Origin: Bacteroides sp. UBA939
GTDB lineage: Bacteria > Bacteroidota > Bacteroidia > Bacteroidales > Bacteroidaceae
DNA: 55,616 nt
Assembly (NCBI RefSeq): GCF_002293435.1
Contig: NZ_DBDF01000205.1
Location: 21,872 to 77,487 of the forward strand
Direction: 5' to 3'
The notes under the pieces are model-generated. The model was given only the letters and a program-made list of their open reading frames with translations. It did not search any database and was not told where the DNA came from. Positions 16,279 through 24,855 of the stretch are shown in pieces. The position numbers and the translations under genes are program-made. Position 1 is the first letter of the stretch, and each line of letters opens with the position of its first letter.

Positions 16279-17822
16279 CAATCAATATTTAAATCTCCAA
16301 AATGCCTCATATCTTCAATCTTATAGTTATCCGGTAACTGGTAACCATTTATTAAAATAGTGGGAGTCGCTGTTAACCTGTTTGTATGTTGCCATTCATT
16401 ATGATTAGCCAACTCCCGGTTAACCTCCGTACTTCCCAAATCATAACCGAATGTCATGATATACGTTTCACCCATATACTTCTTTCCTGCAAACCATTCA
16501 TCGTAAATCATTCCAGCTTTATCGCTGCTTTCTTGTTGATAAACGGCAAGAAGGAAGCGGGCGCTGCTTTCAAGTTCCTTACTGAAAGATGAAAAAATAT
16601 ATTGCACACAGACCTTATCTCCCATTTCTTTCAACAGTGCACCTATACGCTCGTGCATCTGTGCGCATGGATTACAATGCGGATTAGTCAAGACTGTAAT
16701 ACACAGTTTTGCTTGCGGACATCCCCAAAGTATCTGAGAATTACTAACCTCATAACGAGGCTGCTGTTCCAATTGGGAAAGAAAAACATTCTCTGATGCT
16801 TTCAGATTATTCAGTTCATACTTCACATTCTCCAATTGTTCCGAACGAAACCAACGTTCCGTCAGAAGATGCAAAGACAGGAAAGGAAGTAAATAAAGTA
16901 TTGCCACAGACAGAACTTCCTGTATCTCGAAAGCCGGCCATTGCCATCCCCCAACAACATTGACAATAGCCGTCAGCCAAAGCAGCAGCAATGCAGACAG
17001 GCACAACGGACACCACTGCTTAGCGACTTTATACTGATACCAAACACTCCAAACCGTGTAAGGTAAAGATAATAAGTTGACAAGAGCCAGATAAGGCCCC
17101 CATTGGGGATAAAACACTATTATAATAAGACTTGAAACAAAATAACCAACTCCAATTTCACTCCAACTGAATATACCCCATAGTTTAGCTGCTTCAGATT
17201 CCAATACACTGTTGCAATCACCCTGTTTGAACAACGAACAAATCTTATCTGTATATTCACTTTGCATCTTGCCCTGCTTCATCAATAATAAATAAGCTAC
17301 CCCTATACCTACCAGATTAATCAGTAATAATGAACTACCTATTACTGAAGAGAACAGATGATGCTCCAAGCATCCCAACAACAATAAAACAGCCAGAATT
17401 ATAATCAGACCTGTTTTCCGAACTGAATGTAGAAACTCCGTTTTCCGATGTTTTTTATATTCCGGCTCTACTGATGATTTCCCCGGTTCAGCTACAAGTG
17501 CGATACCCGACCACAGTCTTTTAAATTCATCTACAGGCACAGATATTTGTTTTCCCCGCCAGATATACTCCACCGTCTGAGCGGACAGTCGTTTTACCAC
17601 TACAAAGTCATTACTAACATGAGCAACAAAAGGAGGAACAAATTCGCTCAAATCTTTATCTTCCACCTGTACTCCCGTATTCTCTATCTTATACACTGAC
17701 AACATATCCGACAAGCCATATAAGTTATAGCGATGCGGATGTTCTACAAAAAGTTTATCAGCATAACTTCCTGTAAAGGGTATGCGCAGTTCTTTCAGAT
17801 AGCTTGATAAAAGTGTTTTCAT
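16278..17822 (-). CDS. VKOR-thioredoxin fusion with degenerate C39-like N-domain
   Basis: This 514-residue membrane protein has three parts. Residues 1-112 resemble a C39 peptidase fold (HVSNDFVVVKRL aligns with the catalytic His region), but no catalytic Cys is seen. Residues 135-325 form a vitamin K epoxide reductase domain with about five helices, a loop pair Cys195/Cys203 and the active CPLC at 271-274. Residues 340-514 are a DsbA/thioredoxin-like domain with CNPC at 383-386 and the cis-Pro region TATPTILING. VKOR-DsbA fusions make disulfides in exported proteins, using quinone as the electron sink. Placed between the Cys-rich peptides and their exporter, it most likely oxidises the peptides' cysteines. 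The inactive C39-like domain may bind leaders. Confidence 0.9.
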   Translation of the reverse strand: MKTLLSSYLKELRIPFTGSYADKLFVEHPHRYNLYGLSDMLSVYKIENTGVQVEDKDLSEFVPPFVAHVSNDFVVVKRLSAQTVEYIWRGKQISVPVDEFKRLWSGIALVAEPGKSSVEPEYKKHRKTEFLHSVRKTGLIIILAVLLLLGCLEHHLFSSVIGSSLLLINLVGIGVAYLLLMKQGKMQSEYTDKICSLFKQGDCNSVLESEAAKLWGIFSWSEIGVGYFVSSLIIIVFYPQWGPYLALVNLLSLPYTVWSVWYQYKVAKQWCPLCLSALLLLWLTAIVNVVGGWQWPAFEIQEVLSVAILYLLPFLSLHLLTERWFRSEQLENVKYELNNLKASENVFLSQLEQQPRYEVSNSQILWGCPQAKLCITVLTNPHCNPCAQMHERIGALLKEMGDKVCVQYIFSSFSKELESSARFLLAVYQQESSDKAGMIYDEWFAGKKYMGETYIMTFGYDLGSTEVNRELANHNEWQHTNRLTATPTILINGYQLPDNYKIEDMRHFGDLNID

Positions 17823-17844
17823 ATACCTAAGAATTTACAGACCT

Positions 17845-18960
17845 CTATTCATCTTTCAACCGAATCATTACCATCACTAAGTTACCTTCAGGGTCTATAT
17901 TCTCTCGTTGCAAGATTTCTTCCGGTAGCTCATACGGGTCAATCCTTCCTATCATATATTCTCTATTACCTTTGGGGGAATATGTAAACCCCCATCTCAA
18001 GGGTATATTGATTTGAGTATTTAAATCGTCCAGAAGTTTCTTTGTTCCTACAAATACTTGCTTTTTTTTATCGTAGAAACCAAAAGAGAGAGGAGACTTA
18101 AAAGTTGCATCAATCCACTTAAAAAACAGAAAATTCTTCGTTTCAGCAAACATTGTGAAAACCATCATATCTTCATCTACATCTACTGTTGACGGATCCA
18201 AACGAAATTCTCCTTTTCCCCATAAGAAAGCAGAGGTAACTCCTTGATCGGTTAACCGGAAAATTGTATCATTAAACAAATCATAGTACATCAAGGAATT
18301 ATTAAAAGGTGGGATACTAGCTCTTCCATACCTTCTTGCTCTTTCCATGCTTGTTCTTTCCGGTACAGGTTGCCCCATAGCTTGTTTAGTCCCTATACAA
18401 TTCCCATTACCATCAGTAACTATCCAATAATAAGGATCAGCCAATCCCCACATTGATAGATAAAAGAAATAATATTTACCATTAAGAACTTGTATTATAA
18501 AAGGGGGACCATACTCTTCATTTGGAAAACCAACAAGATGAATACGGTTTAAGAACTCCCCATCGTACGAATAATTCACAACTACTTGTTCCGGTATACT
18601 ATACACACAAACCCGTTTATCATAAGTATCAATAGCCACCGTATGATAACTATTATATTCCATTGGTCCTTGTCCAATCCCACCTATTTTTTGAAGGAAT
18701 TTTCCTTCGTTCGAATACTTCAAAGGACCTTCCGACGTAGTAACAAAAAAGAAACTGTCAGTCAGACAGGGGTTAGCATATCCGGCCAATATATTATCAT
18801 TGTCGAGTTGTATCAATATTACACTATCCGCTATTTCAGACAACGGTATCACAGCACGCAAATCATCTATTGGCCTTATTTCCAGAAGTCCGGTACTTGG
18901 TTGAGGGGAATTGCAACTAAGAAAACAAAAAAGAGCTAATAATAAAATAAATATTTTCAT
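17845..18960 (-). CDS. 6-bladed beta-propeller lipoprotein (type C)
   Basis: The 371-residue protein has a lipoprotein signal with FLSCNS lipobox (Cys near 16). The body carries the family marks of Bacteroides 6-bladed propellers (PF17170-like): GGIGQGPMEY in the first blade, recurring Y/F-x-x-x-G-x-F-L-x-x-I strands (EGKFLQKI, DGEFLNRI), NDTIFRLT, and the C-terminal EGNLVMVMIRLKDE. It is the most divergent of the seven propellers in this locus and the one closest to the export genes, 22 nt before the VKOR fusion, so it is probably cotranscribed with them. Likely outer-membrane or periplasmic. Function unknown; peptide binding or immunity is a guess from context. Confidence 0.85.
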   Translation of the reverse strand: MKIFILLLALFCFLSCNSPQPSTGLLEIRPIDDLRAVIPLSEIADSVILIQLDNDNILAGYANPCLTDSFFFVTTSEGPLKYSNEGKFLQKIGGIGQGPMEYNSYHTVAIDTYDKRVCVYSIPEQVVVNYSYDGEFLNRIHLVGFPNEEYGPPFIIQVLNGKYYFFYLSMWGLADPYYWIVTDGNGNCIGTKQAMGQPVPERTSMERARRYGRASIPPFNNSLMYYDLFNDTIFRLTDQGVTSAFLWGKGEFRLDPSTVDVDEDMMVFTMFAETKNFLFFKWIDATFKSPLSFGFYDKKKQVFVGTKKLLDDLNTQINIPLRWGFTYSPKGNREYMIGRIDPYELPEEILQRENIDPEGNLVMVMIRLKDE

Positions 18961-18973
18961 AACTTAGTTCGTT

Positions 18974-19023
18974 AAAAAGATGGATTCCACATTTATACTA
19001 CTTTAAATGCAGAACCCATCTTT
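18974..19023 (-). terminator. Hairpin with T-tail after GG-peptide gene 3
   Basis: On the minus strand AAAGATGGGTTC (19023-19012) can pair with GAATCCATCTTT (18987-18976), with one G-U pair, and is followed by a run of T. It lies between the peptide gene and propeller type C, so it would cut most transcripts after the peptide. Confidence 0.65.
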
Positions 19024-19039
19024 AGGTTCTTAAGTAAAA

Positions 19040-19261
19040 TTAAGAGCACGTAACTTTAGCTTTTTCTCCATAAGGAACATACAAAGCTAAAGCGTTCGCA
19101 TTAGCTGATGCAACACTTGCCGCACAAACTTCCCCCGTAATAACATCACCATTATAAGTGATCTTACAAGAGTACACTCGCTCACCCGGAGCGCAAAAAG
19201 TAGTAGGAATAGCCCCACCACGTACTTGCTTCATTTCCGAATCATTCAAAATCTTTTTCAT
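19040..19261 (-). CDS. GG-leader exported peptide 3 (four Cys)
   Basis: The 73-residue precursor begins with the leader MKKILNDSEMKQVRGG (16 residues), which ends in the double-Gly cleavage site used by C39 exporters. It matches the GG-Bacteroidales natural-product-precursor leader style. The predicted mature peptide of 57 residues has Cys at 7, 16, 30 and 56, CAPGERVYSC near its start and an Ala-rich middle. The Cys layout is shared with the two peptides at 20650 and 27282, pointing to two disulfides made by the nearby VKOR-Trx protein. Activity (bacteriocin, signal or other) is not known. Its promoter has lost the normal -33 region through a deletion scar. Confidence 0.85.
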   Translation of the reverse strand: MKKILNDSEMKQVRGGAIPTTFCAPGERVYSCKITYNGDVITGEVCAASVASANANALALYVPYGEKAKVTCS

Positions 19262-19306
19262 AAAACATCAATTTTAATAAATTACTTAAAAAAACTTGGA
19301 ATGTGA

Positions 19307-19314
19307 CAAAGTTA
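19307..19314 (-). promoter_or_regulatory. -7 box of GG-peptide gene 3
   Basis: On the minus strand TAACTTTG is followed by TCACATTCCAAGTT, nearly the same words as at the other two peptide promoters. The upstream -33 TTG at the expected 20-nt spacing is missing because foreign propeller sequence begins at 19324. Confidence 0.55.
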
Positions 19315-19323
19315 AACAAAATA

Positions 19324-19368
19324 TCAAGAATAAAAAAACAACAGAGATATAAGAAATAGGTTTTTCAT
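19324..19368 (-). pseudogene. 5' remnant of a type-B propeller gene
   Basis: ATG at 19368 starts MKNLFLISLLFFYS and then a stop. The first 12 residues are identical to the start of the two intact type-B propellers (MKNLFLISLLFF), whose next residues are LYSC. The piece ends where the peptide promoter begins, so the rest of the gene was deleted. The intergenic sequence on its right (AACAAATTATATTCTTATTA) also matches that found upstream of the intact type-B genes. Confidence 0.75.
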
Positions 19369-19406
19369 ACATAACAAATTATATTCTTATTAATGTATTT
19401 AACGGC

Positions 19407-20540
19407 TTACAGGCTTATATCATCTTTCAGCCGAATCAAAACTAATACCGGATTACCTTCTAAATCATCCGGATCAATTCCCCATGGAATAGCATTGGGA
19501 ATATCCGCCACTTCATTACTTTTCGTTTTAGTCAATAAATAGTCATGTTCCCCTATCCGAAGATAATCAAATCCTCCAAAACGTAACGACATATTCGCCC
19601 TCTTATCATAAACCATATCGTCCTTCAGTCTGTAAGTAATTCCGGTCTTTTTGTTGTAAAGAAGATAAAAACCACTAGCTTTACGAGCCATATAAACCCA
19701 AGATAAAAACAGAAATGCTTTCGTTTCTATGATTGTTGAACATCTCATGCGGTCATCTGGAAGATCATTAAAACTATCGGTTTCCAACAACCGGAATTTT
19801 CCTTTTTTCCACAAATATGCTGCTTCTTCCTGAGAAGGTCTCACATGAAAAATTGTATCATTATAGAGATTCCAATAGAGCATTGTACTATCATCCGAAT
19901 GAGTATAATAAGTGACATAAAGCACACCCTCATCACCTTTCTTCTGCTTATCACGACTTCCAGTCTTATATTTAGCCAGACTTCCATCTTTCCTGATGGC
20001 TACCCAATATAGAGATTTATTATTCACAGTATAACGACATTGAGATTCATAAAAAAATATCAAGTCATTCTGAACACGCATATAACATGGATAGAATTCT
20101 TTCTCCGGGAACTGAACATGAATACGGTTTAGAAAATCGCCTGCAAAAGAATAGCTCAATAATATATCCGGGCTCATAAATACATAAACCACCTCATTGA
20201 CTTCATCTACCGTCATTTTATAATAATATCTGTGATGCTCTTCCGGACCTTCTCCTATACTTCCTATCTGTCTTAAAAAACGTCCCGCCGAATCATACAT
20301 TAATATTCCATTTTTGGGAGTCCCGAATATGTAACGTTCAGTACAAAACACATCTCCTAATCCTGCGAGTACTATAGAATTATCCATTTGAATATACTTA
20401 ACCGTATCAATAATATCGGAAAGTTCCACATGCTTTGAAGAATAGTCCGTAGGACTCAATACAGGTAAGGTGTTATTCTTATCTGTTATAGTAGAACAAG
20501 ATAAGAGCAATATAAAAAAAAGCCAAAGTAACTGTTTCAT
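19407..20540 (-). CDS. 6-bladed beta-propeller lipoprotein (type A, copy 1)
   Basis: This is a lipoprotein of about 377 residues starting MKQLLWLFFILLLSC (ATG 20540; a TTG five codons earlier is a weaker start). It carries the type-A marks TDYSSKHVELSDIIDTVKYI, GSIGEGPEEHHRYYYKM, PDILLSYSFAGDFLNRIHV and the C-terminal EGNPVLVLIRLKDDISL. It is nearly the same as the copy at 26031-27170, at the same distance behind a GG-peptide gene, consistent with segmental duplication. Differences cluster in the central blades (around RYTVNNKSLYW and SGFYLLYNKKTG). A hairpin terminator separates it from the peptide gene upstream. Likely outer-membrane or periplasmic; function unknown. Confidence 0.87.
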   Translation of the reverse strand: MKQLLWLFFILLLSCSTITDKNNTLPVLSPTDYSSKHVELSDIIDTVKYIQMDNSIVLAGLGDVFCTERYIFGTPKNGILMYDSAGRFLRQIGSIGEGPEEHHRYYYKMTVDEVNEVVYVFMSPDILLSYSFAGDFLNRIHVQFPEKEFYPCYMRVQNDLIFFYESQCRYTVNNKSLYWVAIRKDGSLAKYKTGSRDKQKKGDEGVLYVTYYTHSDDSTMLYWNLYNDTIFHVRPSQEEAAYLWKKGKFRLLETDSFNDLPDDRMRCSTIIETKAFLFLSWVYMARKASGFYLLYNKKTGITYRLKDDMVYDKRANMSLRFGGFDYLRIGEHDYLLTKTKSNEVADIPNAIPWGIDPDDLEGNPVLVLIRLKDDISL

Positions 20541-20560
20541 GATATAAACTTTCAAGTTAA

Positions 20561-20639
20561 AAAGAAGGAACTCTAAATGTTACAAGATATGTAGTCTTCT
20601 AAACCCTAAATCCGGTAAACACTACAGAGTGCCTTCTTT
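20561..20639 (-). terminator. Hairpin with T-tail after GG-peptide gene 2
   Basis: On the minus strand AAAGAAGGCACTC (20639-20627) pairs with GAGTTCCTTCTTT (20573-20561) except for one position, and is followed by TTTTAA. It is placed between the peptide gene and propeller type A copy 1. Confidence 0.7.
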
Positions 20640-20649
20640 TATTTAAAAC

Positions 20650-20880
20650 TTATGCACAAGCTATAGTTTCTATAGCGCCAACATCTTCTTTTTTTCGTTG
20701 AGCGTAAACAAGTGTAACAGCAGTAAGTCCATTACCAGCACATACAGCCCCTGTACTCTGGAAACCATTACCATAAGTTGTTGTACAAGTGTACAATTTC
20801 TCACCAGGATAACAATAATCAGAAATAATCGCTCCTCCACGTACTTGTTTCATCTCTGATACATTCAAAATCTTCTTCAT
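20650..20880 (-). CDS. GG-leader exported peptide 2 (four Cys)
   Basis: The 76-residue precursor has leader MKKILNVSEMKQVRGG. The mature part of 60 residues has Cys at 7, 16, 31 and 59 and CYPGEKLYTCTTTYGNGFQS near the start. An in-frame ATG 16 codons earlier (20928) exists, but the conserved leader begins at 20880, where the third peptide also starts. It is close kin of the peptide at 27282 with matching upstream DNA, so the two arose by duplication. It is followed by a terminator-like hairpin and then a type-A propeller. Confidence 0.87.
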   Translation of the reverse strand: MKKILNVSEMKQVRGGAIISDYCYPGEKLYTCTTTYGNGFQSTGAVCAGNGLTAVTLVYAQRKKEDVGAIETIACA

Positions 20881-21016
20881 AATTATGAGAGTTTTAAAAT
20901 TAATTATAAAAACTTCCGCCTTATCCATCCCAACAGGCAGCTACCCCGTTACGATTCATGCTATACGGTATCAGCATCAAAGTTGAAATGCAGCTAACAT
21001 CCAACTTGGAATGTGG

Positions 21017-21047
21017 CAAAGTTAAGCAGGACGCCACACTTTAACAA
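21017..21047 (-). promoter_or_regulatory. Promoter of GG-peptide gene 2
   Basis: On the minus strand TTG (21047-21045), a 20-nt spacer and TAACTTTG (21024-21017) match the Bacteroides consensus. A 5' leader of roughly 130 nt would result. The whole region is duplicated at 27649-27679. Confidence 0.65.
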
Positions 21048-21159
21048 GAAAATGAACTGGACAAAAAACAAGTTAGTTACAACGCTATAAATCAAACAAT
21101 TACATCCTAAAACAAGATAAAATCAAGAGCTTCAACCGGACAACACATTATCTTTCTTC

Positions 21160-21311
21160 TCTACAATTTCCGTATAAAAGCATCAAAGGAATCCCGACAG
21201 ACAACAAGAACTTAGCTTTCATACGTTGCTTGGACTTTGTAATAGCATCCGCAGTCACATTAGAAATTAGCAATCATGCTATTCGTAAACCTGTCACGGA
21301 TAAAATAACAG
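21160..21311 (-). pseudogene. Decayed 3' remnant of the TPR/HTH regulator gene
   Basis: Read on the minus strand, the segment gives IRDRFTNSMIANF followed by a stop and, in a shifted frame, NVTADAITKSKQRMKAKF. This mirrors the end of the intact regulator at 27793-29235 (IRAGLTNSMVATITNVTEG then AITKSKQRMKVKF). Homology starts abruptly near 21311, right at the 3' end of the type-B propeller gene. It marks the duplication breakpoint. Confidence 0.8.
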
Positions 21312-21325
21312 AACTGACCCCATAG

Positions 21326-22438
21326 TTATTTCTTCAGCCGAATCCTTATCTGTACAATATTACCTTCTTCATCTATACTCTCAGCCTGCTTCCGTATCTT
21401 CGGATCATCGGAAGCCAACCAAGCATCCAGCAATTTATAAGTTGGATAACCACATTCCAAATATTCACGACCATCCATTACATAATAATTATCAGGAATA
21501 ACAGAAGGAAGCCCCCACAAATCATCAATAATTCCTTCCGAATTAAATAGCTTCCCGGATGATTTATCATAAAAACAATAATTCCATCGATTCTTCATTG
21601 TATCAGAAGGACGCCATATACACAAATAATAATGAACTGTTTCGAATATAGTATATATTATCATAGATTGTTCGAATTCTTCCTTTTCCACTTTGACAGG
21701 GGTCAATCGATTATCCCACTTACCCCATACAGCAACAGCCTCCTCCCCTTTCTCTGAAACTCGATAGATGGTATCACTGTATTGATTCCATACTAACATG
21801 GTATCACCGAAAACGCCCACATGATGGGATGGAAAGCTCGGATAGTTGCCCATAGGAGCAAAATGTACACTTTCGTCTTGCTTGGAAGATAACAAATTTC
21901 CTATTGTATCTGTTATTGCATACACATAGAATGGTAATTCATTACCAGCTTCTACAGTATAATAAAAGTAAAATTTATCTTTCATGTAGTAGAATTTCCA
22001 CGCCCAGTCTTTAGGAAGTTGAAGAGAATATTTATTAAGAAAAGTACCTTCATAAGAAAAAGACAGCAGCTCAGAAGTAGCCATAAGATAAACATATATA
22101 ATTCGGTCAGTTTCATTTATAGCCATAGTATAATACCTGTTGTATTCACCAGGTCCTTGCCCTACACCCCCTATTCTATTCATGAAATGCCCTTCCTTAT
22201 CGTATCTCAATATCCCCTGTTCCGTTCCAGCCAAGAAAAAAGATGAAGCATGTATTATCCTGGCTCCTTTATAATCAATAGAATCAGATTGAATAATCGT
22301 CATTTCGTCTGCTATATCCGACAACTTCACGTCCTTTTTAATGAAATCATTATAATTCCAAACCATAATAGAACTTTCCGGCTTAGTATGGCAGGAATAT
22401 AAGAAAAACAGCAGAGATATAAGAAACAAGTTTTTCAT
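21326..22438 (-). CDS. 6-bladed beta-propeller lipoprotein (type B, copy 1)
   Basis: The lipoprotein of about 370 residues begins MKNLFLISLLFFLYSCHTK (ATG 22438; a TTG three codons upstream is in frame). Type-B marks are VWNYNDFIKKDVKLSDIADE, GGVGQGPGEYNRYYTMAI, LSFSYEGTFLNKYSLQLPKD, WAWKFYYMKDKFYFYYT and NQYSDTIYRVSEKGEE. It is very close to the type-B copy at 24856-25992. Its C-terminus is shortened to IRLKK, whereas copy 2 ends IRLKDKYNLVNH, because a recombination breakpoint falls right at the stop. Likely surface or periplasmic; function unknown. Confidence 0.86.
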   Translation of the reverse strand: MKNLFLISLLFFLYSCHTKPESSIMVWNYNDFIKKDVKLSDIADEMTIIQSDSIDYKGARIIHASSFFLAGTEQGILRYDKEGHFMNRIGGVGQGPGEYNRYYTMAINETDRIIYVYLMATSELLSFSYEGTFLNKYSLQLPKDWAWKFYYMKDKFYFYYTVEAGNELPFYVYAITDTIGNLLSSKQDESVHFAPMGNYPSFPSHHVGVFGDTMLVWNQYSDTIYRVSEKGEEAVAVWGKWDNRLTPVKVEKEEFEQSMIIYTIFETVHYYLCIWRPSDTMKNRWNYCFYDKSSGKLFNSEGIIDDLWGLPSVIPDNYYVMDGREYLECGYPTYKLLDAWLASDDPKIRKQAESIDEEGNIVQIRIRLKK

Positions 22439-22476
22439 ATCTAACAAATTATATTCTTATTAATGTATTTAATGAT

Positions 22477-23637
22477 TTACAGGCTTATATCATCTTTCAA
22501 CCGAATCAAAACTAACACCGGATTACCTTCCAAATCATCCGCATCCAATTTTTGATGAAGAGCACCGGGAATATTCTCTACCTTATATGCTTTTGTTAGC
22601 GCTACAAGATATTCACGTCCTTTCAGTCTGGCATAAGACATCCACATATTGCGCACTGATAAATCTCCATGCTTGTCATATATCATATCATTCCTAAGCT
22701 TATATGTAATGCCTGTATGCTTATCATACAAATTACAATATACCTCCTTACCTGTAATTTCAGGTACCCAAGTCAACAACAGAAATTTTTTAGTATCAAT
22801 TATTCGTGAGCATCGAATACGTTCTTCTGGAATTGAAGAGAGGTTATCTGTTTCCTGTAAGCGAAAATCTCCTTTATCAAATAAATAAGCAGCTCTCTCA
22901 GAAGAAGGGGTTACATGAAAAATAGTATCATTAAAATTATCCCAATAAATCATTGTACTATCATCTACAGAAGTATAATTATTAACCAACAAAACTCCTT
23001 CGTAAAAAGATGTCCTGCTTTCTGGCCCCCGACGACACTTTACAAAAGTACCATCATTGTTCATTACCATCCAATACAACGGTTTCTCACCAACAGCTCC
23101 GGAATTCATATAGTAGAAATATAACAAGCCATTTTGAACCTGAAAAATATCCGGGCAATACATACCACTTTCTTTTTCCGGCATTTGCAAATGTACACGT
23201 TGCAAGAATTCCCCTGTCAAAGAATAGCTTAACAAAATATCGGGATACATAAAAGCATAAACAATCCCATTCACAGCATCTACAGCCATATTATAATTAC
23301 CACTTTGATACTCTTCAGGTCCTTGACCTACACTTCCTATTGTATTCAGGAAGCGTCCTTTCAAGTCGAACCTCAAAATACCATATTTCTTATTAGTTCC
23401 TATGATAAAACTATCCGTTAAATTCAAATTTCCTATCCCGGAAAGCAGGATACTATCATCAAATTGAACATACATCACCGTATCTATTACATCTACTAAA
23501 TCTATGGTGGAAGATGCGTCAAAAGGAAAGAAAACCGGTAACCCTTCTTTCTTATTCACAGAAGAACAGGAAAGTAGTATAAAAAAAAGAAGAAACTGTA
23601 TTTTTGTACCACAATTTACAGTGACTTTTATAAGCAT
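22477..23637 (-). CDS. 6-bladed beta-propeller lipoprotein (type A-like, diverged)
   Basis: The 386-residue protein has a signal with lipobox FILLSCSS (Cys near 24). It follows the type-A plan (VDVIDTVMYVQFDDSILLSG, GSVGQGPEEYQSGNYNM, PDILLSYSLTGEFLQRVHL and the C-terminal EGNPVLVLIRLKDDISL) but is clearly more distant than the three type-A copies. Its middle (NSGAVGEKPLYWMVMNNDG, RGPESRTSFYEGVLLVN) differs most. Intergenic gaps on both sides are about 30 nt, so it is probably cotranscribed with its neighbours. Confidence 0.86.
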   Translation of the reverse strand: MLIKVTVNCGTKIQFLLFFILLSCSSVNKKEGLPVFFPFDASSTIDLVDVIDTVMYVQFDDSILLSGIGNLNLTDSFIIGTNKKYGILRFDLKGRFLNTIGSVGQGPEEYQSGNYNMAVDAVNGIVYAFMYPDILLSYSLTGEFLQRVHLQMPEKESGMYCPDIFQVQNGLLYFYYMNSGAVGEKPLYWMVMNNDGTFVKCRRGPESRTSFYEGVLLVNNYTSVDDSTMIYWDNFNDTIFHVTPSSERAAYLFDKGDFRLQETDNLSSIPEERIRCSRIIDTKKFLLLTWVPEITGKEVYCNLYDKHTGITYKLRNDMIYDKHGDLSVRNMWMSYARLKGREYLVALTKAYKVENIPGALHQKLDADDLEGNPVLVLIRLKDDISL

Positions 23638-23670
23638 TATATTATTAATAGAGTTTAATAGTTTACAAAT

Positions 23671-24804
23671 TCATAATTCATCTTTCAGCCGGATCAGAAC
23701 TAATACCGGATTACCCTCCAAATCGTCCGAATCAATTCCCCACGGAATAGCATTAGGAATATTCGCCACTTCATAGCTTTTCGTTTGAGACAATAGATAG
23801 TCGTGCTCCCCTATTCGAAGATAATCAAATCCATTAAAACGTAACGACATATCCGCTCTCTTATCATAAATCATATCATCCTCCAATCTGTAAGTAATTC
23901 CAGTCTTTTTGTCGTAAAAAAGATAAAAGATACCAACTTTACGAGCCATATAATCCCAAGATAAAAGTAGAAATGCTTTCGTTTCTATGATTCTTAAACA
24001 CCTTATTCGACCTTCCGGAGGGTCACGTAAACTATCAGTTTCCAACAACCGAAATTTTCCTTTTTTCCACAAATATGTAGCTTCTTCATGAAAAGGTCTC
24101 ACGTGAAAAACTGTATCATTATAGAGATTCCAATAAAACATTGTACTATCATCTAAATTAGTACAATAAATGGGATAAAGCACTCCTTCATCACCTCTTT
24201 CCAGTTTATCACGACTTCCAGTCTTATATTTAGCTAGACTTCCATCCTTCTTGATAGCTACCCAATATATAGGTTTATTATTCACAGTATAATAACATTG
24301 AGATTCATAAAAAAATATTAGGTCATTCTGAACGCGGATAGAACTTGGATAGAATCCTTTCATATTCTCTGGAAACTGAACATGAACACGGTTTAGAAAA
24401 TCGCCCGCAAAAGAGTAACTCAATAATATATCCGGTCTCATAAATACATAAACCACCTCATTGACTTCATCTACCGCCATTTTATAATAATAACGATGAT
24501 GCTCTTCCGGACCTTCTCCGACACTTCCTATCTGTCTTAAAAAACGTCCCAACGAATCATACATTAATATTCCATATTTCGAACTCCCGAATATGTAACG
24601 TTCAGTATAAAACACATTTCCAAACCCTGCGAGCACCATAGAGTTATCCAATTGAATATACTTAACCGTATCAATGATATCGGAAAGTTCCACATGCTTT
24701 GAAGAATAGTCCGTAGGACTCAATACAGGCAAGGTGTTATTCTTATCTATTGCAGTAGAACAAGATAACAAACAAATAACTAAACAGACAAACAGTAATC
24801 TCAT
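23671..24804 (-). CDS. 6-bladed beta-propeller lipoprotein (type A, copy 2)
   Basis: The 377-residue protein has lipobox LLSCST near residue 15. Its start MRLLFVCLVICLLSC differs from the other type-A copies (MKQLL...), while the body from TLPVLSPTDYSSKHVEL onward is nearly the same, so the signal peptide may have been exchanged by recombination. It carries GSVGEGPEEHHRYYYKMAVD, PDILLSYSFAGDFLNRVHV and IPWGIDSDDLEGNPVLVL, and ends in LKDEL. Confidence 0.86.
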   Translation of the reverse strand: MRLLFVCLVICLLSCSTAIDKNNTLPVLSPTDYSSKHVELSDIIDTVKYIQLDNSMVLAGFGNVFYTERYIFGSSKYGILMYDSLGRFLRQIGSVGEGPEEHHRYYYKMAVDEVNEVVYVFMRPDILLSYSFAGDFLNRVHVQFPENMKGFYPSSIRVQNDLIFFYESQCYYTVNNKPIYWVAIKKDGSLAKYKTGSRDKLERGDEGVLYPIYCTNLDDSTMFYWNLYNDTVFHVRPFHEEATYLWKKGKFRLLETDSLRDPPEGRIRCLRIIETKAFLLLSWDYMARKVGIFYLFYDKKTGITYRLEDDMIYDKRADMSLRFNGFDYLRIGEHDYLLSQTKSYEVANIPNAIPWGIDSDDLEGNPVLVLIRLKDEL

Positions 24805-24855
24805 ACCTATTCTTTTTTTTTAAGATAATTAGTTTCTTGAATAAGTAGAATGTAT

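Noticed and set aside
16278..17822. Active C39 protease in the VKOR fusion
   Set aside because: The N-domain has a His-like region but no Cys in the place of the nucleophile.
20881..20928. 16-codon upstream extension of GG-peptide 2 (and the same at 27513-27560)
   Set aside because: Peptide 3 starts directly at the MKKILN leader, which is the conserved part, so the extension is taken as 5' leader RNA.
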